NCBI GenBank assembly: GCA_038202925.1
Contig: JBBREM010000015.1
Span: 1-33,411 of the forward strand
Direction: 5' to 3'
DNA length: 33,411 nucleotides
Origin: JAEVZK01 sp038202925
GTDB lineage: Bacteria > Armatimonadota > Fimbriimonadia > Fimbriimonadales > Fimbriimonadaceae
Below are positions 8,864-16,365 of this stretch, piece after piece. The position numbers and the translations under genes were made by a program. The number at the start of each line of letters is the position of its first letter. Position 1 is the first letter of the stretch. Below the pieces are notes generated by a model that saw only the letters and a list, made by a program, of their open reading frames with translations, searched no databases and was not told the DNA's origin.

Positions 8864-9742
8864 CTAGGCCTCGTCAAATCCGGCGCTATAGCCGCGCGCC
8901 CGGATAAAAGCTGCCGCGTAGATGATGCCAGAAACCGCCAGAGTCAGCGGTAGGTTCCACTGGGTGAGGTGATGCTTGCGCAAGAAGCGCACCAGGCTGC
9001 GGTGCGATTCCCATATCATGCTCTTGCGAACGAGCTTGGTGCTCTCTCCGCCGTGGTGGAGAATCGTCACGTCGGGCGAATACATCGCCGGCCAGCCCTT
9101 CTTCCTTAGTCTGTAAAGCAGGTCTACCTCATTGAAAAAGATCGGAAACTCTTCGTCGAAGGGGGCCTTCGGATCGCCCACCGCCTTCAGCGCCTCGCGG
9201 CGGAACAGCAGGAAGGTTCCCATCGGCTGCGGGGCTTCCTGGTGCCGTTCGTAGTCGAAGTCGGCCATCCGATATGAGCCGAATTTCGACTTCGGAAACA
9301 ACTTGCCCAGACCGGTGACCTCGCCGAAAATGCCGGCAAGCGTGGGGAAGCCACGAATCGAGCGCTGGGCCTTGCCGTCGACGCCAAGCTGCTTCGCGCC
9401 TAACACGCCAAAGTCCGGGTTATCTTCCAAAAGCTGGATGGCGCGATCGAGGCACTTGTCGACGAGTTCGGTGTCGGGATTGAGCGTGAGGATGTAATCG
9501 CCGCGCGCTTGCTCGAAGCCGTGATTATTACCCCGCGCGTACCCGGTGTTAGTCGGCAGATCGACGAGCGTCACGCGAGGGAAGTCGGATCGCACCATCT
9601 GTGCGCTGCCATCGGAGGAGGCATTGTCGATGACAATGACCTCGTACTTGGTGGCGGGCGCGTAGCGCTGGATCGAGGCAAGGCATGCGCGCAGCAGATC
9701 TTTCGTATTCCAGTTCACGATGAGGATGCTGAGCATGCGCAA
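8864..9742 (-). CDS. Family 2 glycosyltransferase (rhamnosyltransferase-like)
   Basis: A 292-residue GT2 enzyme and paralogue of its downstream neighbour. It has LSILIVNWNTKDLLRACLASI at the N-terminus, VIVIDNASSDGS, the metal-binding LNPDTEL, the acceptor motif MGTFLLFRRE and the FFNEVDLLYRLRKKGW segment. A C-terminal hydrophobic segment (LPLTLAVSGIIYAAAFI) suggests membrane attachment. The start is uncertain by two codons: TTG at 9742 or ATG at 9736. It is the first gene of a three-gene minus-strand unit (two glycosyltransferases and the Wzy/WaaL-like protein) that probably builds and polymerises or ligates a surface glycan. No lipid-carrier initiating transferase or flippase is in the window. 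Confidence 0.9.
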   Translation of the reverse strand: MRMLSILIVNWNTKDLLRACLASIQRYAPATKYEVIVIDNASSDGSAQMVRSDFPRVTLVDLPTNTGYARGNNHGFEQARGDYILTLNPDTELVDKCLDRAIQLLEDNPDFGVLGAKQLGVDGKAQRSIRGFPTLAGIFGEVTGLGKLFPKSKFGSYRMADFDYERHQEAPQPMGTFLLFRREALKAVGDPKAPFDEEFPIFFNEVDLLYRLRKKGWPAMYSPDVTILHHGGESTKLVRKSMIWESHRSLVRFLRKHHLTQWNLPLTLAVSGIIYAAAFIRARGYSAGFDEA

Positions 9743-9905
9743 GGGCTATTGTGTCATGGACGCCTCGGCAGGTTTCCACATCGCCCGGTGGAGAAGATGG
9801 CGAAAAAGATTCCCGTGCCTTGAAATTTGCTCTTATCTTGCCAACTAACCGCCCACACGATGCACCTATTGAAATAGTTTAGGTTCCTTGCTGGTTATGC
9901 AGCAA

Positions 9906-10031
9906 TAGTGTACGTCAACCCACAAAGGTTGACGGGAGAGCGTCCTCAAGGTAGAGTCTCTAACGTTTGTCCAGGGTCTCTGACGAGAGAGGGCACGCCG
10001 ACATGGTCGTCGGCGGGAGAAAGGAGGAAAC
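9906..10031 (+). promoter_or_regulatory. Structured 5' leader of the LysM/NlpC-P60 gene, possible cis-regulatory RNA
   Basis: The non-coding stretch before the wall-hydrolase gene contains three clean hairpins: an 8-bp stem 9913-9920 with 9927-9934, a 5-bp stem 9977-9981 with 9986-9990, and a 7-bp stem 9996-10002 with 10009-10015. The last ends a few bases before the AGGAGG ribosome-binding site (10022-10027). The segments TCTCTAACG and TCTCTGACG are a near repeat. Genes of this type are often controlled by the c-di-AMP (ydaO/yuaA) riboswitch, but I do not see its conserved core, so no class is assigned. TAGTGT at 9906-9911 could be the -10 box. The rest of the spacer, 9743-9905, holds one 6-bp hairpin near 9888-9905 and nothing else recognisable. 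Confidence 0.45.
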
Positions 10032-11495
10032 TTGCCAATCAAGAATCTAACCCTGGGAGCGTGTTTGCTATTGGCGGCCACAGCTCTCGCACAGAACCAC
10101 CACAACACTCATATCGTTCGCAAGGGCGAATCACTCAGCCAGATTGCTAAATGGACCGGCGTTTCGAAAGCCAAACTCGTCGCCGTCAACAATCTCACGG
10201 GCAAGAAACTCAGACCTGGCCTCGTCCTCCGCGTTCCTTCTAATTCAATACCGCCCGGATTTGCACCCTACACCATCCACCCGCACGACAGCGATGGCAA
10301 GATCGCGCGGATGTACCGGATGGATCCGCAGATTCTCCGCAACATGAATGCTAGCGTGAACTGGCACGCGCCGCGGGTCGGCACGACAATCAAGATTCCG
10401 ATGCATAAAGCGGTTGTGTACGCTCGCCTTCACCAGAACACGGTAGCCAAGCACGAAGCCGCCGGCGCTCCGCACTACAATCTCGCGCTTGGCGGCTACG
10501 CGCCTTACACCGTCCGCAGGCACGATAGCGATTGGAAGATCGCCAACATGTTCCACATGGCCTCCAGCACGATTCGCGAGCTGAATCCGTCGGTCGCGTG
10601 GGGTAGCCCAAGAGCGGGGACGATTATCCGGATCCCGATGCGCAACGCCTTTATCTATAAGCTCGCGCGGATTCCGGTTCTTCGCTCGCGTTATGCGGTT
10701 ACGCTTCGATCGCAGACCGTTGTGCGATCGGCGCCGGGCAGCAATGCCCATCGGGTGACCGTCGTCGATGCCAATCGGCATGTCGCGGTCTTGGACCGGG
10801 ATGACCACTGGTACAAAGTTCGGTTCGAGCAGGGAACAACCGGTTGGATCCGAGGCGATCTACTACAGGCTGAGCAGCCGAAGATCTACGCTCACCACGA
10901 GCCGGCCCATCACAGTTCCGAACGACTTGCGCACGTGTCGCGGCGACATCGAGCGACAGACTCTGAGAATCGCCGATTCGGCCGAAGCGCAGGCGCCGCA
11001 CCCGATCTCCCGCAGGGCGGCGGCGATGTGATCGCCTACGCCGAGAGCTATCGTGGAACGCCGTATCGCTGGGGGCGCAACTCCCGGTCCGGCACCGATT
11101 GCAGTGGATTGACGCTCCAGGTGATGCGGCATGAAGGGGTGAGGTTGCCCCGCACCGCTGCAGAGCAGGCTCGCAAAGGTGAGCATGTGGGCAAGGCAAG
11201 CCTCAAGGCCGGCGATTTGGTCTTCTTCCGCACTTCCGGGGGTCGACGAATCAGCCATGTCGGCATCTATATGGGGAACGATAAGTTCATCCATGCCAGC
11301 TCCGGCGGCGGCAGGGTTCAGGTCAACTCGCTCAGCGACAAATACTACAAGCGCCGCTTCGCCACCGCTCGCCGAGTCGCAAAGCTTAAGAAGCACGAGC
11401 TAGCAGTGGTGAAACACGAGGACTCAGTGGCGATGCATAAGGCGGAGAAGGATATTCAAACCGGTTCTCGCGGCGTCGACACGATCGATAAATAG
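10032..11495 (+). CDS. Exported LysM-SH3-NlpC/P60 peptidoglycan hydrolase
   Basis: A 487-residue exported protein with a signal peptide (about 1-20). A LysM domain (about 26-69, HIVRKGESLSQIAK) is followed by two LysM-like repeats that share the pattern YTIHPHDSDGKIARM and YTVRRHDSDWKIANM (about 78-124 and 157-204). A bacterial SH3 domain lies at about 222-280. The NlpC/P60 cysteine peptidase domain (about 330-435) has Cys357 in TDCSGL, His409 in ISHVGIY and His421 in FIHAS, so it is probably active against the stem peptide, typically a gamma-D-Glu-diamino-acid bond. A 50-residue charged tail follows. The TTG start is fixed by a strong AGGAGG at 10022-10027. A terminator lies 16 bases after the stop. 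Confidence 0.93.
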   Translation: MPIKNLTLGACLLLAATALAQNHHNTHIVRKGESLSQIAKWTGVSKAKLVAVNNLTGKKLRPGLVLRVPSNSIPPGFAPYTIHPHDSDGKIARMYRMDPQILRNMNASVNWHAPRVGTTIKIPMHKAVVYARLHQNTVAKHEAAGAPHYNLALGGYAPYTVRRHDSDWKIANMFHMASSTIRELNPSVAWGSPRAGTIIRIPMRNAFIYKLARIPVLRSRYAVTLRSQTVVRSAPGSNAHRVTVVDANRHVAVLDRDDHWYKVRFEQGTTGWIRGDLLQAEQPKIYAHHEPAHHSSERLAHVSRRHRATDSENRRFGRSAGAAPDLPQGGGDVIAYAESYRGTPYRWGRNSRSGTDCSGLTLQVMRHEGVRLPRTAAEQARKGEHVGKASLKAGDLVFFRTSGGRRISHVGIYMGNDKFIHASSGGGRVQVNSLSDKYYKRRFATARRVAKLKKHELAVVKHEDSVAMHKAEKDIQTGSRGVDTIDK

Positions 11496-11511
11496 CGCTT
11501 GGGGAAGGGAA

Positions 11512-11547
11512 GGGGCGAGGGCTTATCGCAGCTCTCGCCCCTTTTTT
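11512..11547 (+). terminator. Rho-independent terminator after the wall-hydrolase gene
   Basis: An 11-bp stem with one G-U pair (11512-11522 with 11531-11541) and an 8-base loop is followed directly by six T residues (11542-11547). Confidence 0.92.
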
Positions 11548-11611
11548 GTGCCTTCGCGCTTCATACCTACGGCGGAACATGGGGCGGGTATAAGGAGCCC
11601 AAGGAGTAGCA

Positions 11612-11989
11612 ATGAAAACGAACAAGTTCATTACCGGAATCGTTGCCGCAACGGCGGTATTCACCGTGTCCCTGGCTCCCGTGGCCGCGAACGCGCAGAA
11701 CAATCGCCAAAAGCACAAGAACGAGTGGCGCAACCTCTCGCTCGCAGGTGGCGGCGTGGCGTTGCTGGGCATCCTCAAGGGCGACAGTTTGCTGACCTTC
11801 GCCGGTGCCGCGGGCGGCTTGTATTCGGCCTACCGATATGAGCAGGATCGAAAGAGCCAGCGGAAAGAAGACCGTGCGCGAGCCGAGACGTTTAGCCGTG
11901 GGCGCTACACGCGCAATGGCCACACCTACGTGAAGAAGACCGTCATGAAGGGCGGGAAGAAGTATTACCAGTTCGTCCGAGTTAACTGA
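11612..11989 (+). CDS. Small exported protein of unknown function
   Basis: A 125-residue protein with a signal peptide ending near ANAQ (about residue 29). The mature part has a short glycine- and alanine-rich hydrophobic region (about 44-68, GGGVALLGILKG and FAGAAGGLYSAYR), a highly charged middle and a basic C-terminus with HTYVKKTVMKGGKKYYQFVRV. The hydrophobic part could be a membrane hairpin. I recognise no family. AAGGAG lies six bases before the ATG, so the start is well supported. It is flanked by a terminator upstream and a short terminator-like hairpin downstream, so it is probably transcribed alone. Confidence 0.75.
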   Translation: MKTNKFITGIVAATAVFTVSLAPVAANAQNNRQKHKNEWRNLSLAGGGVALLGILKGDSLLTFAGAAGGLYSAYRYEQDRKSQRKEDRARAETFSRGRYTRNGHTYVKKTVMKGGKKYYQFVRVN

Positions 11990-12010
11990 GCGCGTGCCGA
12001 GATTTCACTG

Positions 12011-12038
12011 GGCCTCGCACAAATTGAGCGGGGCCTTT
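12011..12038 (+). terminator. Likely terminator between convergent genes
   Basis: An 8-bp stem with one G-U pair (12011-12018 with 12028-12035), a 9-base loop and three T residues after it. The T run is short and overlaps the stop of the convergent phosphate transporter gene, so strength is uncertain. Confidence 0.55.
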
Positions 12039-13086
12039 ACTTCGAGAATTGCTCGATAATCAGGTAGGCGACGGCTCCAAATAATGCCGATGCGGGAATG
12101 GTGATCAGCCACGCGCCCACCATGTTCAGGGCCACGCCCCAGCGGACGGCGGAAAGTCGTTTAGAGGCTCCAACGCCGAAGATGCTGCCGGCGATGACGT
12201 GAGTCGTGCTGACCGGCATCCCGAATTTGCTCGCGGTTAGGATGACGGCGGCTCCTGCGGTCTCAGCGGCGAATCCATTGACCGGCTCGAGCCGAATAAT
12301 CTTGTGGCCCATCGTCTTGATGATCCGCCAGCCGCCCGCCGAGGTGCCGAGCGCCATGACCGTTGCGCAGCTGATCATGACCCAAAGGGGAATCGCGGGG
12401 TCCTTCGTGTGGGCGATGACGCCGTGGCTCATAAGGGCGAGGGTGATGATTCCCATGCTCTTCTGAGCGTCGTTCTGTCCGTGGGAGAAGGCCATCAGCG
12501 CCGAGGACAGAATCTGCAAGCGCTTGAACACGGTCCCGACTCCTTTCGGATGCCAATGCGCAAATATGGACGCTATGAGCTTCATCACGAGAAAGCCGAC
12601 GATGAGCCCGGCGATAGGGGATCCGAACAGGGGATAGATGACCTTGGCGGTGACGCCCTTCCAGTCGATAATGCCGAGTGGGCCGTGGGGAACCTGGCTT
12701 GCAATGTCGATTCCTCGCGTGATCGCGGCACCCATGAGGCCTCCGATGAGCGCATGCGACGAGCTGCTCGGAATGCCATATTTCCAGGTGATCAAGTTCC
12801 AAATGATCGCGCCGAGCACCGCCGCCAGCACGACGGCCTCCGTCGCAAATTGAATGGGCAGCCCCTTGGGTTCGTGGGCGATGATGCCGCCGGCGATGGT
12901 CTTGGCCACGTTCGTTGCCACCATCGCGCCGGCGAAATTGAGTAGTGCCGCCATGATGATCGCCATCGTCGGGCTCAGGACGCGGGTCGAGACTACGGTC
13001 GCGATCGCGTTCGCCGTGTCATGGAAGCCGTTGATGTAATCAAACACCAACGCGAAAACGATGACGGAGATGAGCAGGGGCGTCAT
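12037..13086 (-). CDS. pit: Low-affinity inorganic phosphate transporter, Pit family
   Basis: A 349-residue integral membrane protein with about ten membrane segments, acting as a metal-phosphate/proton symporter in the inner membrane. Both halves carry the duplicated family signature: GFHDTANAIATVVSTRVL near the N-terminus and FSHGQNDAQKSMGIITLAL in the second half. Other hallmarks are GIPSSSSHALIGGLMGA and MPVSTTHVIAGSIFGVG. Its start lies one base after the stop of the DUF47 gene, so the two are co-translated; this pair is a common bacterial arrangement in which the DUF47 protein modulates the transporter. Length is normal for the shorter Pit proteins. Confidence 0.95.
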   Translation of the reverse strand: MTPLLISVIVFALVFDYINGFHDTANAIATVVSTRVLSPTMAIIMAALLNFAGAMVATNVAKTIAGGIIAHEPKGLPIQFATEAVVLAAVLGAIIWNLITWKYGIPSSSSHALIGGLMGAAITRGIDIASQVPHGPLGIIDWKGVTAKVIYPLFGSPIAGLIVGFLVMKLIASIFAHWHPKGVGTVFKRLQILSSALMAFSHGQNDAQKSMGIITLALMSHGVIAHTKDPAIPLWVMISCATVMALGTSAGGWRIIKTMGHKIIRLEPVNGFAAETAGAAVILTASKFGMPVSTTHVIAGSIFGVGASKRLSAVRWGVALNMVGAWLITIPASALFGAVAYLIIEQFSK

Positions 13087-13087
13087 C

Positions 13088-13717
13088 TTAAGAGTATTTG
13101 ACGAGCATGGTGCCGAGCACCTTGGCGATGTCTTCGCATTTGTCGACGGCCGCCTCGATGCGGTCGTAGAGTTCTTTCCACTTCATCACATTAAGCGGAT
13201 CGGCATCCGGCTCCTCGAATAAGAGTTTCAACGCGCCGCGGAAGACGCGGTCGCTCTGATTCTCGAGGGTATGGATCTCTTTTAGCTTCTCCTTGACTAG
13301 GGGTGCCTTGCTGAAGCCGTTTTGCAGGTCGGCAATGGCTTCGGCGGTGACTTCAGTGGCCTTCAATAGGAGCTCGGTCAGGCTGGTGAGGTCGGCGCGG
13401 GCTTCTTTGAGGTTGTAAAGGTCGGCCCGGGCGGCGGCCGCCTCGATGGAGTCGATCACGTCGTCGAGAGCTTGGGAGAGGTCTCTGAGGTCCTCTTTGT
13501 CGATCGGAGTAATGAATGTGGCGGTGACCTTGTTCTGCAGCTCGTGGGTCAGTCGGTCGCCCTCGTGCTCGATCTCCTCGATCCGTTCGGCGCAGGCCGA
13601 GACATTGGCGAAGTCTTGGGCCATGGAATGAAACTCCTGCGCGGCCCTGACGGCGACACGGGCCTGTGATTCCAGCAGCCGAAAGAAGGCAACATTTTTC
13701 CCCTGCGTTAGCGGCAC
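13088..13717 (-). CDS. DUF47/PhoU-like regulator of the Pit phosphate transporter
   Basis: A 209-residue all-helical cytoplasmic protein of the DUF47 (TIGR00153) family, related to PhoU. Acidic metal-binding type motifs are visible: RIEEIEHEGDRLTHEL (about 45-60), FITPIDKEDLRDLSQALDDVIDSIE (about 68-92) and LENQSDRVFRGAL in the second half. Proteins of this family form metal-containing bundles and are encoded next to Pit transporters, whose activity they influence. The transporter gene follows by one base. The start is GTG at 13717, six bases after a TATAAA box and without a Shine-Dalgarno sequence, so the mRNA may be leaderless. Confidence 0.92.
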   Translation of the reverse strand: MPLTQGKNVAFFRLLESQARVAVRAAQEFHSMAQDFANVSACAERIEEIEHEGDRLTHELQNKVTATFITPIDKEDLRDLSQALDDVIDSIEAAAARADLYNLKEARADLTSLTELLLKATEVTAEAIADLQNGFSKAPLVKEKLKEIHTLENQSDRVFRGALKLLFEEPDADPLNVMKWKELYDRIEAAVDKCEDIAKVLGTMLVKYS

Positions 13718-13723
13718 GAGGCG

Positions 13724-13729
13724 TTTATA
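13724..13729 (-). promoter_or_regulatory. Possible -10 box of a leaderless promoter for the DUF47-pit operon
   Basis: On the minus strand TATAAA is followed by six bases and the GTG start at 13717. The final base differs from the usual T. No Shine-Dalgarno sequence is present. Confidence 0.45.
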
Positions 13730-13846
13730 CCATCAGGTGGGAGGGGTTAATCGCCTCTTAACACAGGGAAGCGCATTCGCGTGCTCCTGCGTGCTTCTGA
13801 TAATCATTATTATGTGATCGGACAAGTCTGCTGCTCGGTAGGGGCC

Positions 13847-13874
13847 AGAGGAAAGAGGTCAGAGGTCAGAGAGA
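13847..13874. repeat. Four-unit heptamer array
   Basis: Consecutive 7-base units AGAGGAA, AGAGGTC, AGAGGTC and AGAGAGA, in the 264-base spacer 13718-13981 between the phosphate genes and the tRNA. The spacer has no convincing gene; its other visible structure is a second heptamer array at 13946. Confidence 0.7.
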
Positions 13875-13945
13875 TCGTCAGCGGTGCTGCTAGAATGCGG
13901 CGATTACAGCGTCATGGACGGAGTTACGACGCGAGCACAAGGGGT

Positions 13946-13973
13946 GGCGAATCGAGAATCCACAATCCGCAAT
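13946..13973. repeat. Degenerate four-unit heptamer array
   Basis: Four consecutive 7-base units share the ending AAT: GGCGAAT, CGAGAAT, CCACAAT and CCGCAAT. The array ends eight bases before the tRNA 3' end at 13982. Confidence 0.55.
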
Positions 13974-13981
13974 CGCAGGAG

Positions 13982-14057
13982 TGGTGGGCCCGGTGGGAAT
14001 CGAACCCACGACCAAGCGGTTATGAGCCGCACGCTCTAACCTCTGAGCTACGGGCCC
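13982..14057 (-). tRNA. tRNA with CAU anticodon, probably tRNA-Ile2 (lysidine type)
   Basis: A complete 76-base cloverleaf on the minus strand with encoded CCA. The acceptor stem GGGCCCG pairs with CGGGCCC, the D arm has AGCTCAGAGGTTAGAGC, the anticodon loop is CTCATAA, and the T arm contains GGTTCGATTCC. The CAU anticodon fits Met or Ile2. The first acceptor pair is a normal G-C, which excludes initiator tRNA. The stretch after the anticodon stem (CTTGGTCG) and the C-rich acceptor resemble Ile2, whose C34 is changed to lysidine by TilS so it reads AUA. Elongator Met cannot be excluded. Positions 27 and 43 form a U-U mismatch. Confidence 0.9.
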
Positions 14058-14087
14058 ACTCTATGCGGGATGGTACCAGCCGGTTGG

Positions 14088-14819
14088 CTAGCCCTTCTTC
14101 TTGCGATTATCGGAGACTTCGCGGCCTTTGCCCGCCTTAACCTCGAAGGTGCGGCGGCCGGGCTTGTCGCCATAAATGACGAGCGAGCTGCGCGTTAAGG
14201 AGCCGGGCACGGGCTCGTCGGTCCAGTCGGGGTACTTCTTGTGCTGCTCCATCTGCCAGGGCATGTTGTCGTATTCGATCGCATCGAAGACGCCCTTTCC
14301 GTGATAGTAGATCGTCGTCTGGCCAAGTGCCTTGGAGTCGATGTGGATCGTGTTCGCATTCGACGTCACCGCCGCTTCCTTGGGCGCCATCTTCTCCATA
14401 AAATCATTGCCTTCGAGGAGATAGAGGATCGGCATGAAGTTGTCGCCGTTGATCGCCAGCGTCGCGCAGGACTTGGCGAGCGTTTTATCGAAGTCGGTAA
14501 TGGTCACCGGCGCGCCTTCGCTCTGGGTGTCGGTCAGCACCGCTTTCCCGTCGGTCACGATCAGCAGCCCATCGCCCCAATAGAAGCTGATGTCGAACCG
14601 GAAGCTTGCGCCATGCCGCCAGAACTCCACCTTCCCGTCCGGGTACATCGGCGTCACGGCATCGCCGCGTCCGCTGCGCACGATCGCGCCATGTACGTTG
14701 TCCAGCCCCTTCATGTAGGCGATCACCTGCTTGAGGGCGGGCTCTCCGGAGCGGTCGATCGCCTTGGGCGGCTCCTTCGCGGCCTGGAAGGCGACGGCGA
14801 GAATAAGGGATGTCAGCAC
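14088..14819 (-). CDS. Exported protein of unknown function, possibly LolA-like fold
   Basis: A 243-residue protein with a short hydrophobic N-terminus (LTSLILAVAF, cleavage near FQA). The body alternates short beta-type segments: FRFDISFYWGDGLLIVTDGKAVLTDTQ, then ATLAINGDNFMPILYLLEGND, and a C-terminal TFEVKAGKG with a lysine-rich end (DNRKKKG). The order resembles outer-membrane-lipoprotein-carrier-like or DUF2092-like proteins, in which a regressed surface or pigment-binding barrel carries a lipid, but there is no decisive motif. It follows pafA by 19 bases on the same strand and precedes the tRNA. The GTG start is six bases after TAAGAT. Confidence 0.55.
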   Translation of the reverse strand: MLTSLILAVAFQAAKEPPKAIDRSGEPALKQVIAYMKGLDNVHGAIVRSGRGDAVTPMYPDGKVEFWRHGASFRFDISFYWGDGLLIVTDGKAVLTDTQSEGAPVTITDFDKTLAKSCATLAINGDNFMPILYLLEGNDFMEKMAPKEAAVTSNANTIHIDSKALGQTTIYYHGKGVFDAIEYDNMPWQMEQHKKYPDWTDEPVPGSLTRSSLVIYGDKPGRRTFEVKAGKGREVSDNRKKKG

Positions 14820-14825
14820 TTCCCT

Positions 14826-14831
14826 ATCTTA
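14826..14831 (-). promoter_or_regulatory. Possible -10 box before the exported-protein gene
   Basis: On the minus strand TAAGAT is followed by six bases (AGGGAA) and the GTG at 14819. The AGGGA could instead act as a weak ribosome-binding site for read-through mRNA from pafA, so both modes of start are possible. Confidence 0.35.
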
Positions 14832-14838
14832 CGCTCGA

Positions 14839-16305
14839 CTACTTCCCCACGTTCTCATAGGTCTCGAACGGATCGGGCATCTCTACGTATGTGTGCCGGT
14901 CGAGGGCGACTCCGTTCCAATCGAAGATGTAGAAGCGCTGGCTCTTGCGCGCCACCACAGCCTCCACCAGCTTCGCCCTTCCCTTCGCGCGGGTGTCCTG
15001 GGGAGGGTCGGTCATCGCGGTGATGATCTCGATGTCGTCGAGGAAGCGCTTCGTCTGCCCCATCTCCTGCAAGGCGTAAAACAGGCTCTTCTCGGGGTCG
15101 ATGTTGTGATACTCGAGGTCTACCGACTGCAGCGCGTCGTCGTGCCACCCGACGCCCTCCTCCTGCATGTACTGCTCCATGATCTGCCGCTTGGCCACCC
15201 AGTCGATGCGGTCGCCGAGCTTCATTGGGTCTTCCTCCAGGCCGTCGAGAATCGATGCCCAGTTGTCGAGGATCCAGTCGGTCTGGTGCGAGTCGCCCCG
15301 GTACTGCTCCGCCAGCTTCAGATACTCGCGCTGCAGGTCAATTGAGCTCATCGTCGTGCCATCGGAGAGGCTGACGATCCACTTGTACGTCGGGTCACGG
15401 CTGACCTCCCGCAGCGCCAGCAGCGGCTGCGCCAGAGTCAACGTGGGCGGCACCAAGTTGTCTTCCAACAGCCGCAGCACCAGCAGCGTCGTGCCGATCT
15501 TCAGCGCGTAGGCGTACTCGTTCTGATTCGATTCGCCAAACAGCAGGTGCAGCCGGGTCATGCCTTCGTGAGAGTAAAAGTGCTCCCACTTCGGGTTGAT
15601 CAGCGCCCGATTGAAGCGCACCCGCGAGGCGATTGTCTTGATGATATGATCCGAACGCTGGCTGAGCTGGAATTCGACCCGCTCATCCGGCACGACCGCG
15701 TAAACGTGCGACACCCAAATGTAGTCCACCGGGTTATCCATTACATCTTGATAGCTCGGCCGGAGCCCCCCGCTAGTCAGGATGTGCCCCCCGACCCGAC
15801 CCACCCCGGCGAAGATCTGGCGCGTGACCAGAAAGGGATAGAGCATCTGCACGCTCGTGTTCAGAAAGTCGTCATCGGCGCGCACAAGATAGTTCTCGTG
15901 GCAGCCGAAGGTGTGCCCGCCAAAGTGGTCGACCGAGTTGTTGTAGACGCTGATCCCGTCGTCGAGCTCCATCTCCTTGATCGCCCTCACGATCTGCCGC
16001 TGCCCCGCTCGGTCGTTGGCGACGAGGTCCTTGAGCTGCCTGCACTCGGCGGTTGCGTATTCCAGATGGGAGCCGACGGCGTCGATATAAAGCCGCGCGC
16101 CGTTCATCAAGAATCCACCGGACAGTGCCGGCTCGAAGACGTCGTCGCGCGCATGCACGTCGATCGCCCCCAGGCGCAGCTCGTGGAAAAGGTAGTCCTT
16201 GATCAGCTCGACCGCGCCTTCCGGGCTGCCGAGAGACTCATCCGACACCAGGCAGCCAAATTCGGTCTCGACGCCGAAAACCCTCTCGCCGGGCAGGTGC
16301 TGCAT
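14839..16305 (-). CDS. pafA: Pup--protein ligase PafA
   Basis: A 488-residue member of the PafA/Dop family of carboxylate-amine ligases, related to glutamine synthetase. PafA uses ATP to join the C-terminal Glu of Pup to substrate lysines, marking proteins for the bacterial proteasome. The N-terminus ERVFGVETEFG has the Mg/ATP-binding Glu residues, and NGARLYIDAVGSHLEYATAEC has the catalytic-base Asp75 position; ETEFG and this YATAEC form are of PafA rather than Dop type (Dop has EVEYG and PEYS). SVYNNSVDHFGGHTFGCHENY follows at about 118-138. The ATG at 16305 fits the family N-terminus and lies eight bases after TAGTAT. No pup, dop, prcA/prcB or mpa gene is adjacent, unlike the actinobacterial cluster. 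Confidence 0.92.
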   Translation of the reverse strand: MQHLPGERVFGVETEFGCLVSDESLGSPEGAVELIKDYLFHELRLGAIDVHARDDVFEPALSGGFLMNGARLYIDAVGSHLEYATAECRQLKDLVANDRAGQRQIVRAIKEMELDDGISVYNNSVDHFGGHTFGCHENYLVRADDDFLNTSVQMLYPFLVTRQIFAGVGRVGGHILTSGGLRPSYQDVMDNPVDYIWVSHVYAVVPDERVEFQLSQRSDHIIKTIASRVRFNRALINPKWEHFYSHEGMTRLHLLFGESNQNEYAYALKIGTTLLVLRLLEDNLVPPTLTLAQPLLALREVSRDPTYKWIVSLSDGTTMSSIDLQREYLKLAEQYRGDSHQTDWILDNWASILDGLEEDPMKLGDRIDWVAKRQIMEQYMQEEGVGWHDDALQSVDLEYHNIDPEKSLFYALQEMGQTKRFLDDIEIITAMTDPPQDTRAKGRAKLVEAVVARKSQRFYIFDWNGVALDRHTYVEMPDPFETYENVGK

Positions 16306-16313
16306 ACCACTAC

Positions 16314-16319
16314 ATACTA
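16314..16319 (-). promoter_or_regulatory. Probable -10 box of pafA (leaderless)
   Basis: On the minus strand TAGTAT is followed by eight bases without a ribosome-binding site and then the ATG of pafA at 16305. It is divergent from the TATAAT box at 16353, with only 33 bases between the two hexamers. Confidence 0.5.
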
Positions 16320-16352
16320 CGAGGTCGCACGTATGTTCCGAAGTCCCTGCCT

Positions 16353-16358
16353 TATAAT
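16353..16358 (+). promoter_or_regulatory. -10 box of a probable leaderless promoter for the zinc-ribbon gene
   Basis: A perfect TATAAT is followed by seven bases and GTG at 16366, the same layout as at 1699/1712. The in-frame ATG at 16357 lies inside the box and so cannot be the start if this promoter is used. Confidence 0.6.
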
Positions 16359-16365
16359 GGTCAGC

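Noticed and set aside
9906..10031. Firm assignment of the leader to the c-di-AMP ydaO/yuaA riboswitch
   Set aside because: The gene type fits, but the conserved core segments of that riboswitch are not visible by eye.
13781..14140. Plus-strand open frame across the tRNA
   Set aside because: It runs antisense through a complete tRNA and has no coding character.
15547..16365. Long plus-strand frame antisense to pafA
   Set aside because: It is a shadow of the pafA codon pattern; only the part from 16366 has zinc-ribbon and membrane features.
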